Shown in pieces: positions 16,870 to 25,165 of a stretch of DNA of 64,000 bases. Source of the DNA: Streptomyces koelreuteriae (GTDB lineage Bacteria > Actinomycetota > Actinomycetes > Streptomycetales > Streptomycetaceae). The first letter of the stretch is position 1. Every line of letters begins with the position of its first letter. A program made the translations under genes and the position numbers. Below the pieces are notes generated by a model that was given only the letters and a program-made list of their open reading frames with translations, was not told where the DNA came from and did no database searches. The stretch lies in NCBI RefSeq assembly GCF_018604545.1, contig NZ_CP075896.1, positions 930,001-994,000 on the forward strand. The letters are read 5' to 3'.

Positions 16870-18671
16870 GCGGGTTCTCCTTCATCGTGTACGGCGGGCG
16901 CCCCTGCGGACACCCAGAAGCGGATGCTCTCCAGGAGCACCACCAGGGCCACGGCCACGGCCAGAGCCGTGAGCGCGACTGTGAACTGCGAGGCGGTGAG
17001 CAGCGCGGCGAGGACGGTGACGAGCAGCGTCCGTCCCTCGTGCCCCCCGATGGAACGCACCAGCCAGGCCGGGGACGCTCCGGCGTTGCCGCGGATGCGG
17101 TACACCGTGTCGTAGTGATGGTAGGCGACCGCGGCCACCAGCCCGAAAGCCGCAGGAAGGGCTCCGTTCACGTCCGCCTCGGCGGCGAGGACGAGGACGG
17201 TGCCGTACTCGGCGGCGCGCAAGAGCGGCGGGACGAGCCAGTCGAGGGCGCCCTTGAGGGGGCGGGCGACGGCGAGGCCCGAGGTCAGGACGTACACGAC
17301 GGCGGCGACGATCGCCCAGGGTCCGCCGAAGCCGGTCAGGGCGGCCGTGAGGACGACGGCGAGGCCGCCGAGGAAGGCGACGACGGGGGCCGTGAAGCCC
17401 GGCAGCCCGCGGGCGGGCTTCTTGAGCGCCTCGGCGAGGCCCTGGGCGAGCGGCCCGCTGTCCGCGAGGTCGGCCAGCGCCTGCGCCGCCCGGTCGGTGC
17501 GGCGGGCCTTGCGGGTCAGGGAGCGCAGCACCCGGCCCGCCGTGGTGTAGGTCGCCGCGAAGGCGCAGCCGATGAGCAGCGCGTAGAAGGTGATGCGCGG
17601 GGTCGTGGCCGCCGTGAGGACCGCGATCATCGCCCAGCGCTCGCCGATGGGCAGGACGATCATCCGGCGGACCCAGACCGTCCAGCCGACGCTGTCGAGC
17701 TTGCCGGAGAGGGCGGCGGTGGGGCTGGTGTTGGCGGTGGCGTCGTGGTTGGCCTCGTTGAAGGAGAAGTCCACGACGTGCCGGCAGGTCTGCAGGACCA
17801 TGGCGCCGAGCGCGAGGGCCCAGACGTCGTCTCCGCCGCGGGCGGCTCCGAGGGCGAGACCGGCGTAGTAGGCGTACTCCTTGGCCCGGTCGAAGGTGGC
17901 GTCGAGCCAGGCGCCGAGCGTGGAGTACTGCAGGGAGTAGCGGGCGATCTGGCCGTCGACGCAGTCCAGGACGAAGGACGCGATCAGCAGGACGCCGGCC
18001 GCGACGAAGCCGCCGCGGGTGCCGGTGGCCGCGCAGGCCGCCGCTATGAGGGCGGTGATGAGCGAGGCGGTGGTGACCTGGTTCGGGGTCAGGCCGCGGC
18101 GGGCGCACCAGCGGGCGATGTAGCGGGAGTACGGGCTGATGCAGTAGGTGGTGAAGAAGCCGTCGCGGGACTTCACGGCCGACTTCAGGCGTACGGCCTC
18201 GTCGTCGACGGTCGTCAGCGCCTGCCGTGCCTCGTTGCGGGCCTGCGGGTCGGCGGGGACGACGGCGACGAGGCTGCCCAGCTCGGGGCGGTGCACCTCG
18301 GTGCCGTCGCTGTCCAGGGCGGTGAGGATGCGGTCGGCGAGGCTGTCGACCAGGGTGGTGCCGCCGCCCGCGGAGTTCTCGCGGGCCATCGCCCGGGTGA
18401 GGGCCTGGCGGCCGGCGGGCTGGGCGGTGACGGCGCCGGGGATCGCGGCGAGCGGGAAGCGGGGGTCGGTGAGGCCGAGCCGCAGCGCGTGCACATGCCC
18501 CACGAACCGGGCGTCGACCAGGGCGACCCGCTCCTCGCCCGGCACCGCGGCGAGCAGGGTCTCGGCCTCGGCGGTGTCGGCCGCGCTCCGCACGTCGAAA
18601 CCGAGTGACCGCAGATCGGCCTCGATCGACGATCCGGGGACCGGCTGACCGGTGAGGATGGCGGTCGACAA
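16866..18671 (-). CDS. CDP-alcohol phosphatidyltransferase fusion protein (DUF5941/DIPPS-like)
   Basis: First gene of the export operon, 601 aa, with TTG start at 18671 and AGGGAG 9 nt upstream. Residues 1-150 form a soluble domain that looks like a degenerate nucleotidyltransferase or DUF5941-type region. Residues ~155-200 (KSRDGFFTTYCISPYSRYIAR, LTPNQVT) resemble the entry to di-myo-inositol-phosphate-phosphate synthases. The catalytic signature is intact: D236, D239, G240, A243, R244, G253, D257, D261. The C-terminal third (after ~390) adds several more membrane helices. I recall this architecture in Streptomyces as 'DUF5941 domain-containing'. Product unknown; a phosphodiester joining two polyols is plausible. 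Confidence 0.82.
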   Translation of the reverse strand: MSTAILTGQPVPGSSIEADLRSLGFDVRSAADTAEAETLLAAVPGEERVALVDARFVGHVHALRLGLTDPRFPLAAIPGAVTAQPAGRQALTRAMARENSAGGGTTLVDSLADRILTALDSDGTEVHRPELGSLVAVVPADPQARNEARQALTTVDDEAVRLKSAVKSRDGFFTTYCISPYSRYIARWCARRGLTPNQVTTASLITALIAAACAATGTRGGFVAAGVLLIASFVLDCVDGQIARYSLQYSTLGAWLDATFDRAKEYAYYAGLALGAARGGDDVWALALGAMVLQTCRHVVDFSFNEANHDATANTSPTAALSGKLDSVGWTVWVRRMIVLPIGERWAMIAVLTAATTPRITFYALLIGCAFAATYTTAGRVLRSLTRKARRTDRAAQALADLADSGPLAQGLAEALKKPARGLPGFTAPVVAFLGGLAVVLTAALTGFGGPWAIVAAVVYVLTSGLAVARPLKGALDWLVPPLLRAAEYGTVLVLAAEADVNGALPAAFGLVAAVAYHHYDTVYRIRGNAGASPAWLVRSIGGHEGRTLLVTVLAALLTASQFTVALTALAVAVALVVLLESIRFWVSAGAPAVHDEGEPA

Positions 18672-18785
18672 CCGAATTCACTCCCTGGTACCGACGCGTC
18701 CGCGCCAGTGCTGTGCTGGGTGGGGGCGCCCGCTCCGGTGGCTCCCGGGCGGCATGTCGGCAGAGGCTATCGGATACCGGGAAGG

Positions 18786-18823
18786 CCACGTTCACCGCCC
18801 GTTGGGCGGATCGATCAACGTGG
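18786..18823. repeat. Nested inverted repeat in the divergent galE / export-operon promoter region
   Basis: The 277-bp divergent region (18672-18948) contains CCACGTT (18786-18792) paired with AACGTGG (18817-18823), enclosing CCGCCC (18795-18800) paired with GGGCGG (18804-18809). It could be an operator or an RNA hairpin in the leader of the leftward operon. Otherwise I see no gene in this region. Confidence 0.4.
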
Positions 18824-18948
18824 TTCGCACAAGTCTCTGCCGCGATCATCATCGTGGATCCGGGGCCCGCCCCACAAACCGCGCTCCCCAGACCGGACAT
18901 CGGGGACATTGCGTGGGGCCCGGTCGTGGCGGCATAGGGTGAGCGACC

Positions 18949-19920
18949 ATGACTTGGCTGATCACAGGCGGGGCCGGCTACATCGGGGCACATGTGGCGA
19001 GGGCCATGACCGAGGCCGGGGAGCGCGTCATCGCGCTGGACGACCTCTCGGCCGGGGTGCCCGCGCGGCTCCCCGCCGACGTGCCGCTCGTGGAGGGGTC
19101 GTCTCTCGACGGTGAGCTGCTTGAACGGGTGTTCGCCGAGCACGGTGTGACGGGTGTGGTGCATCTCGCGGCGCGCAAGCAGGTCGCCGAGTCCGTCGCG
19201 CAGCCGACGCGGTACTACCGGGAGAACGTCGGGGGCCTGGCGACCCTGCTGGACGCGGTCGCCGGGGCCGGCATCGAGCGCTTCGTGTTCTCCTCGTCGG
19301 CGGCCGTCTACGGCGACCCGGGTGTGGACCTCATCACGGAGGACACGCCCTGCGCGCCGGTGAACCCCTACGGCGAGACCAAGCTCACCGGTGAGTGGCT
19401 GGTGCGGGCGGCGGGCCGGGCGCACGGGATCTCCACCGTATGTCTGCGCTATTTCAACGTGGCGGGCGCCGCCGCACCGGAGCTGGCTGACACGGGCGTC
19501 TTCAACATCGTCCCGATGGTCTTCGACCGGCTGACGCGCGACGAGGCGCCGAGGATCTTCGGCGACGACTACCCGACCCCGGACGGCACCTGTATCCGTG
19601 ACTACATTCACGTCGCCGACCTGGCCGAGGCTCATCTCGCGGCGGCCCGGCGGCTCGCCGGCGGGGACGTCACGGGCGATCTGACGGTCAACATCGGCCG
19701 CGGCGAGGGCGTCTCGGTGCGCGAACTCATCACGGTCATCGGCGAGGTCACCGGCGACCGGCGGGCGCCGCTCGTCGAGGAGCGCCGCCCCGGGGACGCC
19801 CCGCGGGCGGTGGCCTCGGCGGCCCGGGCGGCCGAGGAACTCGGCTGGACCGCGCGGCGCGGGGTACGCGAGATGGCCGAGTCGGCATGGCGCGGCTGGC
19901 AGCTGCACCACGGCTCCTGA
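18949..19920 (+). CDS. galE: UDP-glucose 4-epimerase-like NAD-dependent epimerase
   Basis: Extended short-chain dehydrogenase of 323 aa that interconverts UDP-hexose epimers. NAD binding is GGAGYIG at residues 7-13. The catalytic Ser lies in FSSSAAVYG (near 116), with Y141-x3-K145 in NPYGETK. The substrate block RYFNVAGA follows. It is transcribed rightward, away from the glycosyltransferase operon, from a shared 277-bp promoter region, and may supply a UDP-sugar donor. The exact sugar is uncertain; the family includes UDP-N-acetyl forms. Confidence 0.92.
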   Translation: MTWLITGGAGYIGAHVARAMTEAGERVIALDDLSAGVPARLPADVPLVEGSSLDGELLERVFAEHGVTGVVHLAARKQVAESVAQPTRYYRENVGGLATLLDAVAGAGIERFVFSSSAAVYGDPGVDLITEDTPCAPVNPYGETKLTGEWLVRAAGRAHGISTVCLRYFNVAGAAAPELADTGVFNIVPMVFDRLTRDEAPRIFGDDYPTPDGTCIRDYIHVADLAEAHLAAARRLAGGDVTGDLTVNIGRGEGVSVRELITVIGEVTGDRRAPLVEERRPGDAPRAVASAARAAEELGWTARRGVREMAESAWRGWQLHHGS

Positions 19921-19932
19921 TGCCCTGAGGGC

Positions 19933-19967
19933 GCCCTGACCTGCGCATCGTTTCCGCAGGTCAGGGC
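19933..19967 (+). terminator. Perfect 13-bp hairpin after galE
   Basis: The stem is 19933-19945 paired with 19955-19967, with a 9-nt loop, beginning 12 bp beyond the galE stop. It is a clear factor-independent terminator candidate despite lacking a T-tract. Confidence 0.85.
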
Positions 19968-20076
19968 ACATGACAACGGTGTTCAGTGCCGCGTTGCACA
20001 TACCCCCTCCCCGTAGTTCACTGGGGTGCCCGGGCACGAGCGGACAGACATCGGGCAGACACAGGAGGCGGCTTTC

Positions 20077-21015
20077 ATGGGGGCTGGGCACGATCACGGG
20101 CACACGCACGGGGCACCGGCCGGAGGTACGGCGACCTCGGCGTACCGCGGCAGACTGCGGGTCGCGCTGGCGATCACGCTCGGCATCGTGGTGGTCCAGA
20201 TCGTCGGCGGGCTCCTCGCGGACTCGCTCGCGCTCGTCGCGGACTCGGCGCACATGGCGACGGACGCGCTGGGCCTCGGCATGGCGCTGCTCGCGATCCA
20301 CTTCGCGAGCCGCCCGCCCAGCGACCGGGCCACGTTCGGCTACGCCCGCGCCGAGATCCTCGCCGCCCTGGCCAACTGCCTGCTGCTGTTCGGGGTCGGC
20401 GGGTACGTCGTGTACGAGTCGGTGCAGCGCTTCATCACACCGGCGGACACCGAGGGCGGGCTCACCGTCGTGTTCGGTGTGATCGGTCTGGTCGCGAACA
20501 TGGTGTCGCTGGCGCTGCTGATGCGCGGCCAGAAGGAGAGCCTGAACGTGCGCGGCGCGTTCCTGGAGGTGGCGGCGGACGCGCTGGGCTCGGTCACGGT
20601 GATCGTCTCCGCGACCGTGATCATGCTCACGGGCTGGCAGGCCGCCGACCCGATCGCCTCGCTCGTCATCGCGCTGATGATCGCGCCCCGTACCTGGAAG
20701 CTGCTGCGCGAGACGCTCGACGTCCTGCTGGAGGCGGCACCCAAGGGCGTCGACATGGCGGAGGTACGGGCCCACATCCTGGCGACCGACGGGGTGGAGG
20801 ACGTCCACGACCTGCACGCCTGGACGATCACCTCGGGCATGCCGGTGCTCTCGGCGCATGTGGTCGTCAGCTCGGAGGCGCTGAGCGCGATAGGCCACGA
20901 GAAGATGCTCCACGAGTTGCAGGGCTGCCTCGGTGACCACTTCGACGTGGAGCACTGCACCTTCCAGCTGGAGCCGACCGGGCACGCGGAGCACGAGCCG
21001 CATCTCTGCCACTGA
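20077..21015 (+). CDS. Cation diffusion facilitator family metal/H+ antiporter
   Basis: Cytoplasmic-membrane exporter of Zn2+, Co2+ or related ions, 312 aa. The N-terminus is His-rich (GAGHDHGHTHG), a metal-binding lead. Six hydrophobic segments follow. Transport-site acidic/His residues are in VADSAHMATD (helix 2) and EVAADALGS (helix 5). The C-terminal cytoplasmic ferredoxin-like domain contains HDLHAW and ends with His residues (HAEHEPHLCH). ATG at 20077 was chosen over an upstream in-frame ATG because AGGAGG sits 8 nt before it. Confidence 0.94.
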   Translation: MGAGHDHGHTHGAPAGGTATSAYRGRLRVALAITLGIVVVQIVGGLLADSLALVADSAHMATDALGLGMALLAIHFASRPPSDRATFGYARAEILAALANCLLLFGVGGYVVYESVQRFITPADTEGGLTVVFGVIGLVANMVSLALLMRGQKESLNVRGAFLEVAADALGSVTVIVSATVIMLTGWQAADPIASLVIALMIAPRTWKLLRETLDVLLEAAPKGVDMAEVRAHILATDGVEDVHDLHAWTITSGMPVLSAHVVVSSEALSAIGHEKMLHELQGCLGDHFDVEHCTFQLEPTGHAEHEPHLCH

Positions 21016-21310
21016 CGGTCGGTGGCCGATGAGGTGTCCGGGGCTGGTGGGGCGCATTCCGATCTGAGTGCGCCGGGGGACGCAGCGCTACGGCGCACGC
21101 CCACGCCCTGCCCCTCCCCGCACCGGCAGGGACGATTTTCGGCCCATCGCGCCGGGCACGATCTGCTCCTGGGTCCCTCTTCCGGCGTCGAGCGGCGCCG
21201 TCCGCGCTCCGCGCTGCCGCGCGGGGACATGCGGGCCACGCCGCGAAGTGCCGGGAGTGCCGGATTCGTACGGCAGACTTGGGGCGCGAAGACCGATGTG
21301 AAGGATGGGT

Positions 21311-21904
21311 ATGCCGATCACACCTGCCACCGCGACGCACAACCCGTCGAACGGCACCGCAGACGCGATTTTGCTGGAACTGGTCGACGAGGACGGCGTG
21401 ACGATCGGCACCGCGGAGAAGCTCGCCGCCCACCAGCCACCCGGACAGCTCCACCGCGCGTTCTCCGTGTTCCTCTTCGACGAGTACGGCAGGCTGCTGC
21501 TCCAGCAGCGCGCGCTGGGCAAGTACCACTCCCCCGGTGTGTGGTCCAACACCTGCTGCGGCCACCCCTACCCGGGCGAGGCGCCCTTCGCGGCGGCGGC
21601 GCGCCGGACCTTCGAGGAACTCGGCGCCTCCCCGTCCCTGCTGGCCGAGGCGGGCACGGTCCGCTACAACCACCCGGACCCGGAGTCCGGCCTGGTGGAG
21701 CAGGAGTACAACCACCTCTTCGTCGGCATGGTGCAGGCCGTGCTGCGGCCGGATCCGGAGGAGGTCGCGTCGACGGCGTTCGTGACCCCGCCCGAGCTGG
21801 CGGAGCGGCACGCCAAGGACACCTTCTCGTCGTGGTTCATGACCGTCCTGGACGCGGCCCGGCCGGCGGTCAGGGAGCTGACCGGAGAGTCGGCCGGCTG
21901 GTGA
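21311..21904 (+). CDS. idi: Isopentenyl-diphosphate delta-isomerase, type I
   Basis: Nudix-fold enzyme balancing IPP and DMAPP, 197 aa. The catalytic Cys is in SNTCCGHP, and the Nudix-like helix with Glu ligands is AARRTFEELG. The catalytic Glu lies in EQEYNHLF. ATG 21311 (MPITPAT) is preferred because AAGG is 6 nt upstream; an ATG two codons earlier would overlap that site. It lies about 10 kb from the hopanoid operon and is likely part of the same isoprenoid supply. The 295 bp before it show only a possible promoter and no gene. Confidence 0.96.
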   Translation: MPITPATATHNPSNGTADAILLELVDEDGVTIGTAEKLAAHQPPGQLHRAFSVFLFDEYGRLLLQQRALGKYHSPGVWSNTCCGHPYPGEAPFAAAARRTFEELGASPSLLAEAGTVRYNHPDPESGLVEQEYNHLFVGMVQAVLRPDPEEVASTAFVTPPELAERHAKDTFSSWFMTVLDAARPAVRELTGESAGW

Positions 21905-21935
21905 CCCGGAGCCCGACGACAGAGTCGGGCCGGCC

Positions 21936-22529
21936 CTAGAGGAAGCGTGCGGGCTTGAGCGGCAGGGCGGCCCAGATCACCTTGCCGCCGCTCGCGGTGT
22001 ACTCGACGTCACACATGCCGCCCGCCTCCCGGGTGACCTCGCGCACCAGGAGCAGTCCGCGGCCGCCGGTCCGGCCGTGGTCGGCCTCCAGGGCGGTGGG
22101 CCGGTACGGGTGGTTGTCCTCCACGGCCACGCGCAGCCACTCCGCCCCGACGGCCAGTTCGACGGCGACCGTCGGGGACAGCACCGCCGCGTGCTTCACC
22201 GCGTTCGTCACCAGTTCCGAGACGATCAGCAGCAGCCCCTGGGCCAGGTCGTCCGAGACCGGCACGCCCTGACGCATCAGCAGGTCCCGTACGGCGTGTC
22301 GCGCCTGCGGGACCGAGGCGTCGACCGCGGGCGCGGTGAACCGCCAGACCCCCTCGTACGGCAGCGGATCCGCGGGCCCGAGGGGCACCGCGCCGCCCTG
22401 TGGACGTGGGCCGGGCCCACGCCCCTCGTCGTCCATCGTCCGGTCGCCACCCTCGCGCTCGATTGTCGCCACGTCTCGAGTGTTGGTAACGATGCGCTCC
22501 ACACCCCGGGGCTGAACAGAAGTCAGCAA
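21936..22529 (-). CDS. ATP-binding protein, RsbW/anti-sigma-type histidine-kinase-like ATPase
   Basis: HATPase_c-type protein related to anti-sigma factors and small regulatory ATPases, common in Streptomyces. The core is the last ~130 residues: the N-box (IVSELVTNAVKHA), the acidic G1-like VEDNHP, and the G2-like GGRGLLLVREV. The ~65 N-terminal residues are Pro/Gly-rich and variable. The longest reading begins with TTG at 22529 (197 aa). GTG codons about 8 and 18 codons downstream, and an ATG at MDDEG, are equally possible starts. No partner sigma or anti-anti-sigma gene adjoins it. Confidence 0.82.
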   Translation of the reverse strand: MLTSVQPRGVERIVTNTRDVATIEREGGDRTMDDEGRGPGPRPQGGAVPLGPADPLPYEGVWRFTAPAVDASVPQARHAVRDLLMRQGVPVSDDLAQGLLLIVSELVTNAVKHAAVLSPTVAVELAVGAEWLRVAVEDNHPYRPTALEADHGRTGGRGLLLVREVTREAGGMCDVEYTASGGKVIWAALPLKPARFL

Positions 22530-22654
22530 GTATCGAGCACTTCTGACCGTTGGCGTATGACACGGTCAGTTGTGGGACTGGTCCTGTCCCTGTTGTGCCG
22601 TCTCGGCGAACTATTCGGGTTGTACGGGTTTGCCTTGCGGATAGCATCCGGCGC

Positions 22655-23410
22655 ATGGAGCCGCAGCTGCTGAACACCGTGACCGACTCGGTCGCGACCG
22701 TCGTCATCCGTCATCCCCAGAAGCGCAACGCCATGACGGCCGCGATGTGGCGCTCACTGCCGCCGCTGCTGGAGGAGCTGGCCGGCGATCCGGCCGTGCG
22801 GGCGCTGGTGCTCACCGGCGAGGGCGGGACGTTCTGCGCCGGGGCCGACATCTCGACGCTCCGGGGCTCGCCGGAGGAGGCACAGGGGCTCGCCGTGCGG
22901 GCCGAGGAGGCGCTCGCCGCGTTTCCGAAGCCGACGCTGGCCGCGGTGCGCGGGCACTGCGTGGGCGGCGGGGCGCAACTGGCGGCGGCCTGTGATCTGC
23001 GGTTCGCCGAGGAGGGCGCGCTGTTCGGTGTGACGCCCGCGAAGCTCGGCATCGTCTACCCGGCGTCCTCGACCAGACGGCTGGTGTCCCTGGTGGGTCC
23101 GGCGACCGCCAAGTACCTGCTGTTCTCCGGCGAGCTGATCGACACGGAGCGGGCGCTGCGCACCGGTCTGGCCGACGAGGTGCTGCCCGAGGGCGAACTC
23201 GGCAAGCGGGTCGCCGAGTTCACCCGGATCCTGGTGTCCCGTTCACAGCTGACGCAGGCGGCGGCGAAGGAGTTCGCGAACGGCGGTACAGACCGCGACG
23301 CGCACTGGGCCGGGCAGGCGCGCGCGAGCGGCGACACCGCCGAGGGCGTCGCCGCGTTCCTGGAGCGCAGGCAGCCGCGGTTCGGCTGGAGCGTGCCTAC
23401 GTCAGCATGA
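22655..23410 (+). CDS. Enoyl-CoA hydratase/isomerase family protein
   Basis: Crotonase-fold enzyme of 251 aa. The oxyanion-hole segments are GTFCAGADISTL (about residues 59-70) and the VGGGAQLAAACDLRFA block. The second catalytic region, VTPAKLGIVYPA, has the conserved acidic position replaced by non-Glu residues, so the precise reaction is unclear. ATG 22655 (MEPQLLN) fits the fold start; an upstream in-frame reading has no support. It overlaps the convergent DJ-1-like gene by 14 bp. Confidence 0.9.
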   Translation: MEPQLLNTVTDSVATVVIRHPQKRNAMTAAMWRSLPPLLEELAGDPAVRALVLTGEGGTFCAGADISTLRGSPEEAQGLAVRAEEALAAFPKPTLAAVRGHCVGGGAQLAAACDLRFAEEGALFGVTPAKLGIVYPASSTRRLVSLVGPATAKYLLFSGELIDTERALRTGLADEVLPEGELGKRVAEFTRILVSRSQLTQAAAKEFANGGTDRDAHWAGQARASGDTAEGVAAFLERRQPRFGWSVPTSA

Positions 23411-24032
23411 CGTCGGCGTGCGACCGGAGCAGTTCGACGACGTGCGCGGGGGCCTTCTCGGGCGATCCGGCGTCGTAGGGCGGCTGCGGGTCGTACTCGG
23501 TGGCGAGCTGGACCAGCTGCGCGTGGTCGTCGCCCGCGATCCGGCCGAGGAGGGTCAGTCCCATGTCGATGCCGGAGGAGACACCGGCCGCGGTGACGTA
23601 CTTGCCGTCGGTGACGACCCGCTCCCCCGTGGGCTCGGCTCCGTAGCGCTTCAGTTGCTCCAGGGTCAGCCAGTGGGAGGTGGCGCGGCGGCCCCGGAGG
23701 AGTCCGGCGGCGGCGAGCAGCAGGGAGCCGGTGCACACGGACGTCGTCCAGGTGCTGCCGGCGTCGGCGGCGCGCAGCCAGTCCAGCAGCGGCTCGTGTG
23801 TCATCAGCGACTCCTGGCCGGGGCCGCCGGGCACGACGACGATGTCCGGGTTCGGTACGTCGGACAGGGCCCGGTCGGCGGTGAGCGCGAGGTTCCCCGT
23901 CTCGTTCCGTACGGGGCCGGTCCGCTCGGCGACGAAGACGGTCTCCGCGTCGGGGAGGCGGCCGAGGGTCTCGTAGGGGCCGACGGCGTCGAGGGCGGTG
24001 AAGCGGTCGTAGAGGACGATGGCGATCTGCAT
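23397..24032 (-). CDS. DJ-1/PfpI family protein (isonitrile-hydratase-like)
   Basis: Class-I glutamine-amidotransferase-like domain, 211 aa. The nucleophile elbow is SVCTGSLLLA (Cys near 105), preceded by VVVPGGPGQES and followed by RRATSHW. The order and spacing match ThiJ/InhA-type proteins. GGAAGGAA lies 6 nt before ATG 24032. The adjacent upstream gene (24092-25051) carries the same domain fused to an AraC-type DNA-binding domain, so the pair looks like a duplicated enzyme/regulator module. Substrate unknown. Confidence 0.9.
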   Translation of the reverse strand: MQIAIVLYDRFTALDAVGPYETLGRLPDAETVFVAERTGPVRNETGNLALTADRALSDVPNPDIVVVPGGPGQESLMTHEPLLDWLRAADAGSTWTTSVCTGSLLLAAAGLLRGRRATSHWLTLEQLKRYGAEPTGERVVTDGKYVTAAGVSSGIDMGLTLLGRIAGDDHAQLVQLATEYDPQPPYDAGSPEKAPAHVVELLRSHADVMLT

Positions 24033-24091
24033 GCGGGGTTCCTTCCGTCGATGCGGGGCGGTGCGGTCGCTGCGAGTCGTTCCGATCGGGC

Positions 24092-25051
24092 TCAGGGTGT
24101 GGTCGCGGGGCGGAAGCGGCGGCGGTACTCGGCCGGGGGCGTTCCGAGGGCCTTGACGAAGGCGCGGCGCATGCCCTCGGGGGTGCCGTAACCGCTGGTG
24201 CGGGAGATCTCCTCGATGCCGTCGGCGGTGTCCTCCAGGAGCCGGCGGGCGTGTTCGAGGCGGACCCGGTCCACGTACCGGCCGGGCGTCATACCGGTCT
24301 CGTCCCGGAAGGCGCGGGCGAAGTGGCGGGGCGAGAGGCGGGCGCGGGCGGCGAGTGCCTCCACGGAGAGGTCGGCGTCCGGGCGTTCGGTGATGAACCG
24401 CTGGACGTCCCGAAGCGGCTCGCGGTGAGCGGTCTGGGCTTCGAGCTGGGCGCTGAACTGGGCCTGGTTCCCCGGGCGGCGCAGGAAGACCACGAGGTGG
24501 CGGGCGATGGCGAGGGCGGCGTCCCGGCCCAGGTCCTCCTCGACCAGGGCCAGGGCGAGGTCGATGCCGGCGGTGACTCCCGCCGAGGTGGCTATGTGCC
24601 CGTCGCGTACGTAGACGGGGTCGGGGTCGATCTCGACGGCCGGGTGGTCCCGGGCCAGCCGGTCGCAGTACGCCCAGTGCGTCGTGGCGCGGCGGCCGTC
24701 CAGGAGTCCGGCCGCGGCGAGCACGGCGGCACCGGTGCACACGGAGACCAGGCGCACGGCACGCGGCCCGTGCGCGCGCACCCAGTCGACCAGGCGCGGG
24801 CTGGGGTCCAGGGAGCCCGGGCCGCCGGGGACGAGCAGGGTGTGCGCGTCGGGCGCGTCGTCCAGGGACCCGTCGGGTACGAGGGTCAGACCGCTGGTGG
24901 TTCGTACGGGAGCGCCGTCCGGGGAGGCCGTGCGGATCCGGTACGTCCCCGGGGAGAGCAGCTCCGCGCCCGCGAAGACCTCCACGGGCCCCGTGACGTC
25001 GAGACTCTGCACGCCGTCGAAGAGGACGGCGAGAACGGTGCGCTGGGCCAT
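24092..25051 (-). CDS. GlxA-family transcriptional regulator (DJ-1/PfpI domain plus AraC HTH)
   Basis: Regulator of 319 aa. Residues ~1-185 form a DJ-1/PfpI domain with LLVPGGPGSLD and VSVCTGAAVLAA; the Cys of the enzyme elbow is retained. Residues ~215-315 form the AraC double helix-turn-helix, including SVEALAARARLSPRHFARAF and EISRTSGYGTPEGMRRAF. It lies 59 bp upstream of the single-domain DJ-1 gene in the same direction and likely controls it or itself. ATG at 25051 faces the SCO6745-type gene across a 114-bp divergent region. Confidence 0.93.
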   Translation of the reverse strand: MAQRTVLAVLFDGVQSLDVTGPVEVFAGAELLSPGTYRIRTASPDGAPVRTTSGLTLVPDGSLDDAPDAHTLLVPGGPGSLDPSPRLVDWVRAHGPRAVRLVSVCTGAAVLAAAGLLDGRRATTHWAYCDRLARDHPAVEIDPDPVYVRDGHIATSAGVTAGIDLALALVEEDLGRDAALAIARHLVVFLRRPGNQAQFSAQLEAQTAHREPLRDVQRFITERPDADLSVEALAARARLSPRHFARAFRDETGMTPGRYVDRVRLEHARRLLEDTADGIEEISRTSGYGTPEGMRRAFVKALGTPPAEYRRRFRPATTP

Positions 25052-25138
25052 GCCCTTGATTCTTCGCGCGCCCGGAGTATGGCCGCAATGACGAATTTCC
25101 CACCTTTCCTGCCATGGGGTGTACGGCCGTAGAGGGCA

Positions 25139-25154
25139 TACCAAGCGGTTGGTA
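25139..25154. promoter_or_regulatory. TACCAA-N4-TTGGTA palindrome (putative operator)
   Basis: Perfect 6-bp arms around GCGG lie just 11 bp before the ATG of the SCO6745-type gene and 88 bp from the divergent GlxA-type gene. The form resembles TetR-type operators. Binding there should block ribosome access or early transcription of the rightward gene. Confidence 0.5.
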
Positions 25155-25165
25155 ACGTGCCCGGC

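Noticed and set aside
16882..21057. A 1391-codon open frame on the minus strand
   Set aside because: It runs antisense to the epimerase and CDF genes and out of frame with the DUF5941 gene; no domain or ribosome site. Long stop-free frames are expected at this GC content.
21016..21310. Possible small gene between the CDF and idi genes
   Set aside because: Read in all frames; no frame has both a ribosome site and typical codon use. Treated as promoter region.
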